A stretch of DNA of 64,000 nucleotides from Geojedonia sp051814705. Lineage in GTDB: Bacteria; Bacteroidota; Bacteroidia; Flavobacteriales; Flavobacteriaceae. Where the stretch lies: NCBI GenBank assembly GCA_051814705.1, contig JBPWQW010000005.1:1-64000 (forward strand). The letters run 5' to 3'. The notes beneath the pieces were generated by a model. It was not told where the DNA came from. It did not search any database and was given only the letters and a program-made list of their open reading frames with translations. Both the position numbers and the translations under genes were made by a program. Below, in pieces: positions 17,246 through 25,445 of the stretch. Each line of letters opens with the position of its first letter. The first letter of the stretch is position 1.

Positions 17246-17623
17246 TTATTTTCTAACTTCTTTAATTCTTGCTTTTTTACCAGTAAGGCCTCTAAAGTAG
17301 AAAATTCTAGCTCGTCTCACTTTACCGCGTTTGTTCACTTCAATTTTTTGAAGTGCTGGTAAGTTCACTGGAAAAATACGTTCAACACCAATAGTTCCAG
17401 ACATTTTTCTGATCGTAAAGGTTTCAGAACTACCCGTTCCTTTACGTTGCAGTACCACGCCTTTAAAAAACTGGGTTCTTACTTTTTCTCCCTCTCTAAT
17501 TTCATAATAAACGGTAATAGTATCACCGGCTCCAAACTCAGGGAAGTCTTTTCTTGTTACAAATTCGTCTTGTACAAATTTTACTAAAGAATTCATTTGT
17601 TTAATTTTAAATGGTTGATTCAA
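17246..17623 (-). CDS. rplS: 50S ribosomal protein L19
   Basis: A 125-residue ribosomal protein of the large subunit, at the 30S-50S interface. The family core is plain: AGDTITVYYEIREGEKVRTQ, QFFKGVVLQRKGTG, FTIRKMSGTIGVERIFPVN and the basic end KRGKVRRARIFYFRGLTGKKAR. The length is normal. It is preceded by a promoter box and a short structured leader, and followed by a strong terminator, so it looks monocistronic. trmD lies 308 bp upstream on the same strand, keeping the common trmD-rplS order but with a repeat-like spacer between. Confidence 0.97.
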   Translation of the reverse strand: MNQPFKIKQMNSLVKFVQDEFVTRKDFPEFGAGDTITVYYEIREGEKVRTQFFKGVVLQRKGTGSSETFTIRKMSGTIGVERIFPVNLPALQKIEVNKRGKVRRARIFYFRGLTGKKARIKEVRK

Positions 17624-17675
17624 ACCAACATTCGCGCATCTCGCCAGAGGTTAATCTGAAATGGCTGCAAAGATA
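17612..17675 (-). promoter_or_regulatory. rplS promoter box and short structured leader
   Basis: The minus strand reads TATCTTTG at 17675-17668, a full TAnnTTTG box 45-52 bp upstream of the L19 ATG. The predicted leader contains two small hairpins: TGGTT/AACCA (17612-17616, 17623-17627) and a CTC/GAG stem (17640-17649). A structured leader before an L19 gene could serve autoregulation by L19. I recall that a flavobacterial L19 leader motif has been proposed, but cannot test membership here. Confidence 0.45.
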
Positions 17676-17715
17676 ATTAATAAATAATAATGTACAATTA
17701 TTAATCTTATTTTTT

Positions 17716-17860
17716 ATGGTGTTTCTTTTGCTGTCTTTCAGCTCCGCTCCAGGACCAGCAAAAGTCAGGCTATCCGCTTTATCTTTTTGCCTTATACGTT
17801 TCGACTGCGCTCAACGAGGCAAAAAGGATATCGCTACTATCCTTAACACGGTTTTTATAA
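17716..17860. repeat. intergenic palindromic element typical of Flavobacteriaceae spacers
   Basis: The 308-bp gap between trmD and rplS has higher GC and strong symmetry. CTTTTTGCCT (17783-17792) pairs with AGGCAAAAAG (17817-17826), and AAGGATA (17824-17830) pairs with TATCCTT (17838-17844). The inner part includes TTTCGACTGCGCTCAACG. I recognise this wording from interspersed non-coding repeats in other Flavobacteriaceae spacers, but that is from memory. No second copy is seen in this window. The open frame across it (17716-17907) has no protein-like features. Confidence 0.5.
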
Positions 17861-17931
17861 CTTCTGCGGGTGCTTATTTTATAGGATTGGAATTGTTAAC
17901 CCACTAAAAAAGTTAAAAAACAGGATGTATT

Positions 17932-18609
17932 TTAATCCTTCAGCAAATCTGGCCTTCGTTCTTTAGTACGTTGGTAAGCTTGCTCTTCTCTCCATTTTTC
18001 AATGTCTGCGAAATTTCCACTAAACAAAACTTCTGGTACTTTCATGCCTTTGTACTCTCTTGGCTTGGTATAAATTGGAGGTGCCAATAAATTATCTTGA
18101 AACGAATCGGTCAATGCCGAAGTTTCATTGCCCAAAACGCCAGGTATCAATCTAATGATGGCATCACAAAGTACCGCGGCCGCCAATTCACCACCTGAAA
18201 GCACGTAGTCGCCAATTGAGATTTCCTTTGTGATGAATTTATCTCTCACCCTTTGGTCAACCCCTTTGTAATGTCCACAAAGAATAATAATATTTTCCTT
18301 AAGCGAGATGTGATTGGCAATATGCTGATCTAATCGGTTTCCATCTGGCGTCATATAAATGATATCGTCATAAGTTCTTTCGGCCTGTAATGTTGAGATA
18401 CACTTGTCGATGGGCTCAATGCTCATCACCATACCGGCGCCACCTCCAAATTGGGTATCATCTACAGATTTGTAACTTCCTGTTGCGTAATCCCGCAAAT
18501 TGTGAAAGTAAACTTCAACTAAATTAGCATCAATAGCACGTTTTAAAATGGATGCTTCAAAAGGGCTTTTGAGCAATTCTGGCAGAACAGTGATAATATC
18601 AATGCGCAT
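17932..18609 (-). CDS. trmD: tRNA (guanine-37-N1)-methyltransferase
   Basis: A 225-residue SPOUT enzyme that methylates N1 of G37 next to the anticodon, using S-adenosylmethionine, which prevents +1 frameshifting. Family motifs include MRIDIITVLPEL at the start, DDTQFGGGAGMVMS near 50-64, ILCGHYKGVDQRV near 110 and SIGDYVLSGGELAAAV, the trefoil-knot SAM site, near 130-146. The length is normal. A near-match -7 box (CATCTTTG) lies 20 bp upstream. An acetyltransferase gene precedes it by 79 bp on the same strand. Confidence 0.97.
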   Translation of the reverse strand: MRIDIITVLPELLKSPFEASILKRAIDANLVEVYFHNLRDYATGSYKSVDDTQFGGGAGMVMSIEPIDKCISTLQAERTYDDIIYMTPDGNRLDQHIANHISLKENIIILCGHYKGVDQRVRDKFITKEISIGDYVLSGGELAAAVLCDAIIRLIPGVLGNETSALTDSFQDNLLAPPIYTKPREYKGMKVPEVLFSGNFADIEKWREEQAYQRTKERRPDLLKD

Positions 18610-18688
18610 GTTGTTTGAATTTTGAATTGCAAAGATGCGAAAATTATAACATTCAATTATAGATTGAATCTGAAAGCATTCTGCAAGA

Positions 18689-19129
18689 TTAGTTTTCCCT
18701 AGTCCAATAATAAAATAAGTCAGGATCTCTTATAAAACCCAAGCGTTCATAAAGTTTTTGTGCAGGGTTATCTGTAGCGGTTTGCAAAGCCAATCCTTTG
18801 TTTTGACGCTCTTCACAGAGCGCTTTTGCTTTATTGATTAAAGCTTCTCCAATTTTTTTTCCTCTATAATTGGATTTCACATACAAATCATTAAGCAAAT
18901 ATAGGGGCTTCATAGAAACCGAAGAAAACAAGTGGTAGAGTTGGGTAAAACCAACAGCTTCTTGATTTAAATAAGCTATAAAAATGACAGACTCATTATT
19001 TAGGATTCTATCTTTTAAAAAGTGTTTGGAAGATTCTAAATCTGAATCTTGATTGTAAAACATTCGATATCCATTAAACAATGGAGTCAAATCTTCTAAA
19101 TGTGTGATATTAGCTTGGATTATAGTCAT
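18689..19129 (-). CDS. GNAT family N-acetyltransferase
   Basis: A 146-residue single-domain GNAT enzyme using acetyl-CoA; the acceptor is unknown. The acetyl-CoA pyrophosphate loop is visible as YRGKKIGEALINKAKALCEE (about 92-111), preceded by a core beta strand LLNDLYVKSNY. The C-terminal ALQTATDNPAQKLYERLGF segment, with YYWTREN at the end, completes the fold. The sequence resembles uncharacterised single-domain acetyltransferases. It reads toward trmD but the gap leaves room for separate promoters. Confidence 0.85.
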   Translation of the reverse strand: MTIIQANITHLEDLTPLFNGYRMFYNQDSDLESSKHFLKDRILNNESVIFIAYLNQEAVGFTQLYHLFSSVSMKPLYLLNDLYVKSNYRGKKIGEALINKAKALCEERQNKGLALQTATDNPAQKLYERLGFIRDPDLFYYWTREN

Positions 19130-19209
19130 AAAAAAAATCTGAAATCATTACTTCAACATCGCTCAGCACAAGATTACAGATTTTTTTGGTGTTGTACGTG
19201 TTTTAAGAC

Positions 19210-19821
19210 TTAGGAATTTTTCTGTTTGTTTATTTCATCTTGAAGTTGTCGTCTCACTTTTTGTTCGCGCTCTAAGGAATTGCGTCGGTATTCTTCATAT
19301 TCTTCCTCGGTTTCCAAAAGTGCTTTTTTAGCTTGTCTGGTGATCGAATTACTATTCTTAAATTTAAAAATAAAGAATAAAAGCAAGCCTAAAAGTATAG
19401 CGATGATGGCCCACATTAATGCATTATAACCAACTTTACTCATTTGAACCCCAAACAAAGCCATACTGTCTTTTTGCTTATTTGTGTTTTCCAGATTGGT
19501 TTTTGTATTGGAAAGATCTGTTTTTAATTGGCCGATTTCGTTGGATTGATTTTTTACAGTCGTTTGGGTGTTAGCTAGTTCTTTGTGTACAGCATTCAAG
19601 CTGTCAATTGTGTGTGCCTTTAACTCATACAACCAATTTTTTTTAACGACTTTAAATTCTTGATAACTATTCGAACGTCTGATTACATATTCAAATTGAT
19701 TGTCAATGGTGCCTTCGGTTAAAGAAAGTTTGTCGTCTGAGTCTGCTTCTTCTTGAGCATATGCTGTAGTTAAACACAATAAAGTGAGTAGTGTAAACAA
19801 TACAGTTTTAATAGCTTTCAT
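19210..19821 (-). CDS. exported coiled-coil protein with one membrane anchor, trmD-neighbour family
   Basis: A 203-residue protein when started at the ATG at 19821 (MKAIKTVLFTLL), giving a clean signal peptide ending AYA; an upstream ATG at 19860 would put 13 hydrophilic residues in front. After a short folded part (about 25-65) comes a long coiled coil (70-115), a membrane helix (about 125-145, ALMWAIIAILLGLLLFFIF), and a second highly charged coiled coil facing the cytoplasm (about 150-203, EEEYEEYRRNSLEREQKV). I recall relatives in flavobacterial genomes being labelled tRNA methyltransferase, probably from proximity to trmD; nothing here supports that activity. Function is unknown; a scaffold spanning the inner membrane is one possibility. 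Confidence 0.75.
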   Translation of the reverse strand: MKAIKTVLFTLLTLLCLTTAYAQEEADSDDKLSLTEGTIDNQFEYVIRRSNSYQEFKVVKKNWLYELKAHTIDSLNAVHKELANTQTTVKNQSNEIGQLKTDLSNTKTNLENTNKQKDSMALFGVQMSKVGYNALMWAIIAILLGLLLFFIFKFKNSNSITRQAKKALLETEEEYEEYRRNSLEREQKVRRQLQDEINKQKNS

Positions 19822-19896
19822 TTTGGTTGCTTTTTTTGTAATCGAGTTAATATGTAACAAGATAATAAATTCTACGAATGTATAATAGGTTTTAAT

Positions 19897-19923
19897 AAAA
19901 TAGCCTCACTGAGGAGGCATTTT
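19897..19923 (-). terminator. gapA terminator
   Basis: GCCTC/GAGGC (19903-19907, 19914-19918), extended by AAAAT/ATTTT with a one-base bulge, is followed on the minus strand by a TTTTATT tract. It lies 32 bp after the gapA stop. Confidence 0.7.
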
Positions 19924-19954
19924 ATATACGATTGAAATGATGATATGGATGTTT

Positions 19955-21403
19955 CTAATAATAAGTAAAACGTCTTACTTTGGAAATATATTTTGCCAAC
20001 CTGATTACCTGATGGCTGTATCCGTATTCGTTATCGTACCAAATATACAGTACGACATGCTTTCCTTCAGGCCTTACAATAGTTGCTTTGCTGTCATAAA
20101 TTGAAGGAGCCGAACTACCAATAATATCACTTGATACTAATTCATCCCGCATTTCGTATTTAATTTGCTCGACTAAATCGCCTTCCAAAGCATACTTTTT
20201 CATAATGGTATTTATTCCCTCTTTTGAAGTTGTCTTATCCAATTCTAAGTTTAGAATAGCTAAGGAGCCATTTGGAACGGGGACTCTAATAGCGTTGGAG
20301 GTTAGTTTTCCTTCTAGGGATGGCAATGCTTTTGCAACGGCACTTCCTGCGCCGGTTTCGGTTATTACCATGTTTAAACCAGCAGCTCGTCCACGGCGGT
20401 ATTTAGGGTGAAAATTATCCACCAAGTTTTGGTCGTTTGTATAAGCATGAATGGTTTCTAAATGCCCACTGGTTACTCCAAAGGTTTCTTCTACAGCCTT
20501 TAAAATTGGCGTAATGGCATTGGTTGTACAAGATGCTGCTGAAAAAATATTGACCTGTTCTGGTTTATATTCAATATGATTAACCCCGTATACAATATTT
20601 GGAATTCCTTTACCTGGCGCGGTCAACAGTACTTTTTCAACACCTTTTGATTGTAAATGTCTGCCCAAGCTTTCTTCGTCTCTATAAGCCCCAGTATTAT
20701 CAATAACCAGTGCATTTTTAATACCGTATGCAGTATAATCAATCCCTTCTGGAGCATTTGCAGAAATAACATGAACCGTTGTGCCGTTAATAATCAATGC
20801 ACTGTTTTTGTCATCTATTGTTACAGTCCCTAAAAAATCCCCATGAACAGAATCGTTTCGGAGTAATGATGCTCTTTTTTCTAATGTGGTTGGATTAATG
20901 TCTCCTCGAATTACAATGGCTCTTAATCGCAACTGGTTTCCTTTTCCAGCTTTAACCATTAATTCTCTTGCTACGAGTCGGCCAATTCTACCAAAACCAT
21001 ATAAAATAACATCTTTGGGCTGAATGGTTCCATTTTTTCGAGCATCCTTAAGTTTTTCAGAAACAAAAGCCATGACATTGCCATGTTTTTGGTCTTCCAA
21101 ATGAAATTCATAAGTCAATTTGCCAATATCCAATTTGGCAGGGGGCAAGTTTAAAATTTTAATAGCCTGGGCTATTTCTACAGAATCAAAAATAGAAATG
21201 GGTTTTTGCACAAATGCACCTGCATACTCATGGAGATTTAAAATTTCGCTAACGTTTCTATCGATCAATTGATTTCTAAAAAGAACCAATTCAATGGATT
21301 TGTCGTACCAAAGATCGCTTACAATTTTAATGAATTCAACGGTGGCACGTCGTCTGTCGGCTTGAAAAGCCAGTTCTTTTTCGTAAGTACTTTTTTGAGG
21401 CAT
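19955..21403 (-). CDS. gapA: glyceraldehyde-3-phosphate dehydrogenase, long form with N-terminal extension
   Basis: A 482-residue GAPDH; the common enzyme has about 335 residues. The catalytic part begins near residue 130: the NAD-binding loop GFGRIGR at 136-142, the active-site cysteine Cys292 in SAASCTTNAITP, and ETIHAYTNDQN and WYDNEYGYSHQV further on. Residues 1-130 form an alpha-helical extension (KELAFQADRRRATVEFIKIV) with no known catalytic motif; this long form occurs in several Bacteroidetes. It interconverts glyceraldehyde-3-phosphate and 1,3-bisphosphoglycerate. The extension may influence assembly or coenzyme preference; that is inference. The gene is monocistronic, with a -7 box and a terminator. 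Confidence 0.93.
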   Translation of the reverse strand: MPQKSTYEKELAFQADRRRATVEFIKIVSDLWYDKSIELVLFRNQLIDRNVSEILNLHEYAGAFVQKPISIFDSVEIAQAIKILNLPPAKLDIGKLTYEFHLEDQKHGNVMAFVSEKLKDARKNGTIQPKDVILYGFGRIGRLVARELMVKAGKGNQLRLRAIVIRGDINPTTLEKRASLLRNDSVHGDFLGTVTIDDKNSALIINGTTVHVISANAPEGIDYTAYGIKNALVIDNTGAYRDEESLGRHLQSKGVEKVLLTAPGKGIPNIVYGVNHIEYKPEQVNIFSAASCTTNAITPILKAVEETFGVTSGHLETIHAYTNDQNLVDNFHPKYRRGRAAGLNMVITETGAGSAVAKALPSLEGKLTSNAIRVPVPNGSLAILNLELDKTTSKEGINTIMKKYALEGDLVEQIKYEMRDELVSSDIIGSSAPSIYDSKATIVRPEGKHVVLYIWYDNEYGYSHQVIRLAKYISKVRRFTYY

Positions 21404-21437
21404 TGTGTTAAAGTTTTGTAAGGGTTTTACATTTGCG

Positions 21438-21445
21438 CAAAAGTA
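21438..21445 (-). promoter_or_regulatory. -7 promoter box for gapA
   Basis: The minus strand reads TACTTTTG, a full TAnnTTTG match 34 bp upstream of the gapA ATG. Confidence 0.55.
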
Positions 21446-21482
21446 ACATATTTCAAACGTTTTCGTAGCATAAATTGACTAT

Positions 21483-21519
21483 AAAAAGAGCCCTTCAACA
21501 GGATGAACTATTGAAGGGC
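21483..21519 (-). terminator. terminator of the HtrA protease gene
   Basis: GCCCTTCAA/TTGAAGGGC (21490-21498, 21511-21519) with a 12-base loop is followed on the minus strand by TCTTTTTAT. It lies 23 bp after the stop. Confidence 0.88.
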
Positions 21520-21542
21520 CCTTATACTAAACTATGGAACGC

Positions 21543-22949
21543 TTATCTCCAAAAGAAATTTTCCTTTTGGCCTTTTTTATTGATGATCGAAAATTTTAAA
21601 GGCTCATCATCAGATTTATTATCAATTATCCGTTGTGCTTCTTCAATGGAATGAATTTCTGTATCATTGATAGCTGTTACGATACAGCCTTCTTCAATGT
21701 CATTAGTTTTCCAATTACGAGCGTATTGACTATTCAACTGTGCAATTTTCACACCATTTTTGGCTTTGAATTTTCTTAAATCTGCCTCTTTAGCATTTTC
21801 TACTCGGCCTAAAATGGGAAGGTTTATAGTTAGGTTTCTAGTTAATTTAACTGGGATCTCCTTAAGTTCATGGTTTCTTGAAATGGTAACTTTTACAATA
21901 TCGTTAGGTCTTTTAGTAGTTAAATAGCCACTTAAGTCGGAGAATTTTGAAATGGCAACATTGTCAATCTTTTTAATAATATCCCCGCTTTTAATTCCTG
22001 CTTTTTTTGCGCCTGAATCTTCCTCAACCGAATTGATATAGAATCCTTCGGTGTCAACAACACCAAATTGCTCAGCCGCTACACTATTTAAAGCTCCACC
22101 TGTAACGCCTAAAATCCCAGTTTGAACATCTCCAAATTCCATAATATCTTCAATCACTTTTCTAGCAATGTTACTCGGTACGGCAAAAGAATATCCTATA
22201 TAGGAGCCTGTTTGTGAGGAAATGGCCGTGTTGATGCCTATGAGGTCGCCATTAACATTAACCAAAGCACCTCCAGAGTTTCCAGGGTTGACAGCGGCAT
22301 CAGTTTGAATGAACGATTGTGTGTATCGTCCCGATAAATCTCGGGCTTTGGCACTGATTATTCCAGCCGTTACGGTTGACGTTAAATTAAACGGATTACC
22401 AACAGCTAAAACCCATTCCCCGATTTTGGCTTGATCAGAATCTCCAAATGCTACATAAGGAAGCTCTTCATCGGCATCAATTTTTAGCAGAGCAATATCT
22501 GTTTTTTCATCTGAACCAATAATTTTAGCCTCGTAAATTTTATTGTCATTGAGGGTTATGGAAAGTTGTTTTGCACCGTCAATAACATGATTGTTTGTGA
22601 TTATGTATCCGTCAGGTGAAATAATGACACCGCTTCCTGTTCCTATTTGGGCGCGCTCTGATCTTCTTCCAAAAAATAAATCTTCAAACGACCCAGGAGC
22701 AGAAATTACTGCTGTGTTTTTAACATGAACCACTGCATGTATGGTCTTATCGGCTGCCGTAACAAAATTTGGGCTTTCGGTGTTGATTAAGTTTGCGGTC
22801 TTCACATCGTATTTGGCTGGAACAAATACAGGCAGTTCTTTGGTGTTATTGACCACTAAGGCGTCATCTTCGAGAAACAATTTGTAGGCAGATAAGGTTA
22901 TGACACCACCTAAAACAGATACTAAAACTAGAGTTAGAATCTTTTTCAT
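21543..22949 (-). CDS. degQ: periplasmic HtrA/Deg-family serine protease
   Basis: A 468-residue exported serine protease of the DegP/DegQ type, acting on misfolded periplasmic proteins. An uncleaved or cleaved N-terminal hydrophobic segment (4-22) directs export. The trypsin-like triad is His121 (TNNHVIDG), Asp151 (EKTDIALLKI) and Ser225 (NPGNSGGALV). Two PDZ domains follow: about 270-360 (GILGVTGGALN, EDSGAKKAGIKSGDII) and about 390-468, the second one short. The symbol degQ is a guess among Deg paralogues. It is divergent from dapF; no TAnnTTTG box precedes it, so control by an alternative sigma factor is possible. Confidence 0.9.
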   Translation of the reverse strand: MKKILTLVLVSVLGGVITLSAYKLFLEDDALVVNNTKELPVFVPAKYDVKTANLINTESPNFVTAADKTIHAVVHVKNTAVISAPGSFEDLFFGRRSERAQIGTGSGVIISPDGYIITNNHVIDGAKQLSITLNDNKIYEAKIIGSDEKTDIALLKIDADEELPYVAFGDSDQAKIGEWVLAVGNPFNLTSTVTAGIISAKARDLSGRYTQSFIQTDAAVNPGNSGGALVNVNGDLIGINTAISSQTGSYIGYSFAVPSNIARKVIEDIMEFGDVQTGILGVTGGALNSVAAEQFGVVDTEGFYINSVEEDSGAKKAGIKSGDIIKKIDNVAISKFSDLSGYLTTKRPNDIVKVTISRNHELKEIPVKLTRNLTINLPILGRVENAKEADLRKFKAKNGVKIAQLNSQYARNWKTNDIEEGCIVTAINDTEIHSIEEAQRIIDNKSDDEPLKFSIINKKGQKENFFWR

Positions 22950-23085
22950 GCTATTAAAGTTTAGGGTTCTAATTTTTTATTAACGACTAAAATTAATTAT
23001 TTATTGAATTCATTTTTGAGCTTTAACGATTTTTAACTTCAATTTTAACGCCTATTTAACAGTACAAAAAACAAGCTATTATTCC

Positions 23086-23093
23086 TATATTTG
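23086..23093 (+). promoter_or_regulatory. -7 promoter box for the dapF operon
   Basis: TATATTTG, a full TAnnTTTG match, ends 8 bases before the dapF ATG. The mRNA leader should be only a few bases long. Confidence 0.6.
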
Positions 23094-23101
23094 CCTGTAA
23101 T

Positions 23102-23881
23102 ATGAAAATTCAGTTTTTTAAATATCAGGGAACAGGAAATGATTTTGTGATGATCGATAATCGTCAAAACAAATTCAATAAAAAAGATACGAAACAGATT
23201 GCAAAATTTTGTGACCGACGTTTTGGTGTTGGAGCCGACGGATTAATTCTGTTAGAACCACATGATGCCCTTGATTTTAAAATGGTGTATTACAATTCTG
23301 ATGGTAACGAAAGTTCCATGTGTGGTAATGGAGGAAGATGCATCACGGCTTTTGCAAATTTTTTGGGCATTATTGACCATGAAGCGGCTTTTGAAGCCAT
23401 TGATGGCTTACATCATGCGTTGATTGAAGGGCATATGGTTAAACTCCAAATGCAGAATGTGAGCGGTGTTGAAAACCACAACCATCATGTGTTTTTGAAT
23501 ACAGGTTCTCCTCATCATGTTCAACTTGAGAAGCACCTGAAAAACCTAGATATTAAAACGGAAGGCGCGAAAATTAGGTATGGACGACCTTATAACGAGG
23601 CCGGTAGCAATGTCAATTTTGTCAACAAAATTTCAGAGGACATATTTGCGGTGAGAACCTATGAACGTGGCGTTGAAGATGAAACCTTATCTTGTGGTAC
23701 TGGAGTGACCGCTGTGGCACTCGCTATGCATTATATGGGAGAAACCAAAAATAACGTGATTACGTTACAAACTCCAGGTGGGGATTTGAAAGTTTCTTTT
23801 GAAAGGTCTGAAGATACCTACAAAAATATTTGGCTCATGGGTCCTGCCATTCAAGTATATAAGGGAGAAATAGAATGCTAA
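23102..23881 (+). CDS. dapF: diaminopimelate epimerase
   Basis: A 259-residue cytoplasmic enzyme that converts LL- to meso-diaminopimelate for lysine and peptidoglycan synthesis without a cofactor. The two catalytic cysteines are Cys74 (ESSMCGNGGRC) and Cys198 (ETLSCGTGVTAVA), in the usual near-identical half-domains. TGNDFVMIDN at 11-20 and GVGADGLILLE at 42-52 are further family marks. It opens a four-gene rightward operon: the next start overlaps its end by 7 bp, then mltG and a DUF2279 gene follow. dapA of the same pathway is at 44714. Confidence 0.96.
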   Translation: MKIQFFKYQGTGNDFVMIDNRQNKFNKKDTKQIAKFCDRRFGVGADGLILLEPHDALDFKMVYYNSDGNESSMCGNGGRCITAFANFLGIIDHEAAFEAIDGLHHALIEGHMVKLQMQNVSGVENHNHHVFLNTGSPHHVQLEKHLKNLDIKTEGAKIRYGRPYNEAGSNVNFVNKISEDIFAVRTYERGVEDETLSCGTGVTAVALAMHYMGETKNNVITLQTPGGDLKVSFERSEDTYKNIWLMGPAIQVYKGEIEC

Positions 23882-24399
23882 CACTTAAGGGCAAACATAT
23901 TTATTTACGTGCTTTGGAACCCGAGGATCTGAGTTTTGTCCATACTATAGAGAATGACGAAACCATTTGGGAACTCAGTAATACCATAACACCCTATTCC
24001 AAATATGTTATTTCTGATTATTTAGCGAATGCTCATAAAGACATTTTTGAAGTCAAACAACTGCGCTTAGTGATTTCCAATACCAAAGAAAAAGCCATTG
24101 GCCTAATCGATTTATTTGATTTTGATTTTAAAAACAAAAGAGCTGGAGTGGGTATTATAGTGAAGGCAACCGAAGATAGAAAAAAAGGCTATGGCAGTGA
24201 AGCTTTGGAATTGTTGACCCAATATTGTAAAACACATTTGGATTTGCACCAGTTGTATTGCCATATTACAGAAGAAAATGAAGCCAGCTTAAAGTTGTTT
24301 CAAAATCAGGGTTTTGAAATCGTTGGATTAAAAAAAGATTGGAATTATAGTCGGAATGCCTTCAAAAGCGAATATTTATTGCAACACATCCTCCATTAA
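23875..24399 (+). CDS. GNAT family N-acetyltransferase, RimJ/RimL-like
   Basis: A 174-residue acetyltransferase of the RimJ/RimL branch, which often acts on protein N-termini or amino groups; the substrate here is unknown. The opening LKGKHIYLRALEPEDLSFVH, the strand AGVGIIVKATEDRKKGYGSE (carrying the acetyl-CoA loop, about 97-116) and the ending ENEASLKLFQNQGFEIVG are typical. Its start overlaps dapF by 7 bp and its stop is directly followed by the mltG ATG, so translation is coupled through the operon. Confidence 0.85.
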   Translation: MLTLKGKHIYLRALEPEDLSFVHTIENDETIWELSNTITPYSKYVISDYLANAHKDIFEVKQLRLVISNTKEKAIGLIDLFDFDFKNKRAGVGIIVKATEDRKKGYGSEALELLTQYCKTHLDLHQLYCHITEENEASLKLFQNQGFEIVGLKKDWNYSRNAFKSEYLLQHILH

Positions 24400-25443
24400 A
24401 TGTATATAAAGAAATTACTTTGGGCAATTGCCCTAATAGGTATTGTCGTAGCGGCATATTTTGCATACTTCGTCTATAGTGCTATGTTTAAACCCAACAC
24501 GGCTTTTAATAATGAGGTAGCTTATATCTATATACCAACCCATGCCAATTATAACGAGGTACGTTCGCAGTTGGAGTCTTTATTGATTGATATTGAGAAG
24601 TTTGACGCCTTGGCAGAACAAAAAAAATACAATTCGAATATCAAAGCTGGGAAGTACGCTATCAAGAAGGGAATGAACAATAACGACATCATCAATTCCA
24701 TTAGAAGTAAAAACCTGCCTATAAAAGTTGCCTTCAATAACCAAGAAACACTGGAAGATTTAGCGGGACGTGTTGCCACGCAAATTGAAGCGGATAGTGT
24801 GTCTTTAATACATGCCTTTATCTCTGATGACTTTTTAAGTGCAAACGGGTTTGAGCCCAAAACGGCTTTGGGTATGTACATTCCAAACAGTTATGAATTT
24901 TTTTGGAACACTACGGCAGAGCAGTTTAGGGATCGCATGTTAAAAGAATACCACCGTTTTTGGAATGCATCCAGAATTGAAAAAGCCCAAGAACTCAACT
25001 TATCGCCAAATCAGGTTATCACCCTTGCTTCCATAGTTCAAAAAGAAACAGCAAAAGTTGATGAAAAAAATAGAGTAGCTGGGGTCTATATCAACCGGCT
25101 TAAAGTTGGCATGCCATTACAGGCCGATCCAACGGTTATTTATGCCATTAAGGAACAGTCAGGTGATTTTAATCAAATCATAAAACGTGTTCTTTATAAA
25201 GATTTGGAACTCGATTCGCCATATAACACCTATAAATATGCGGGATTGCCTCCAGGGTTGATTACGATGCCAGATATTTCATCCATCGATGCAGTACTTC
25301 ATTATGAACAGCATGATTATTATTATTTTGTGGCCGATATTACCAATTTTGGTTACCATAAATTTGCTAAAAGCTTATCCCAACACAATAGAAATCGTGA
25401 CGAATATGTGCGTTGGATTAATCAACAAGGCGTAAACAGATAA
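24400..25443 (+). CDS. mltG: endolytic murein transglycosylase MltG
   Basis: A 347-residue inner-membrane enzyme (YceG family) that cuts nascent glycan strands and so sets strand length. There is an N-terminal membrane helix (6-27), a LysM-like part (about 40-110), and the catalytic domain with Glu216 in ITLASIVQKETAKVDE, followed by VAGVYINRLKVGMPLQADPT and the ending SLSQHNRNRDEYVRWINQQ. The ATG directly abuts the stop of the acetyltransferase gene. Together with dapF upstream and a lysozyme-like protein downstream it forms a cell-wall neighbourhood. Confidence 0.94.
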   Translation: MYIKKLLWAIALIGIVVAAYFAYFVYSAMFKPNTAFNNEVAYIYIPTHANYNEVRSQLESLLIDIEKFDALAEQKKYNSNIKAGKYAIKKGMNNNDIINSIRSKNLPIKVAFNNQETLEDLAGRVATQIEADSVSLIHAFISDDFLSANGFEPKTALGMYIPNSYEFFWNTTAEQFRDRMLKEYHRFWNASRIEKAQELNLSPNQVITLASIVQKETAKVDEKNRVAGVYINRLKVGMPLQADPTVIYAIKEQSGDFNQIIKRVLYKDLELDSPYNTYKYAGLPPGLITMPDISSIDAVLHYEQHDYYYFVADITNFGYHKFAKSLSQHNRNRDEYVRWINQQGVNR

Positions 25444-25445
25444 GC

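Noticed and set aside
17716..17907. 63-residue frame between trmD and rplS
   Set aside because: It lies across the palindromic spacer element and has no protein-like character.
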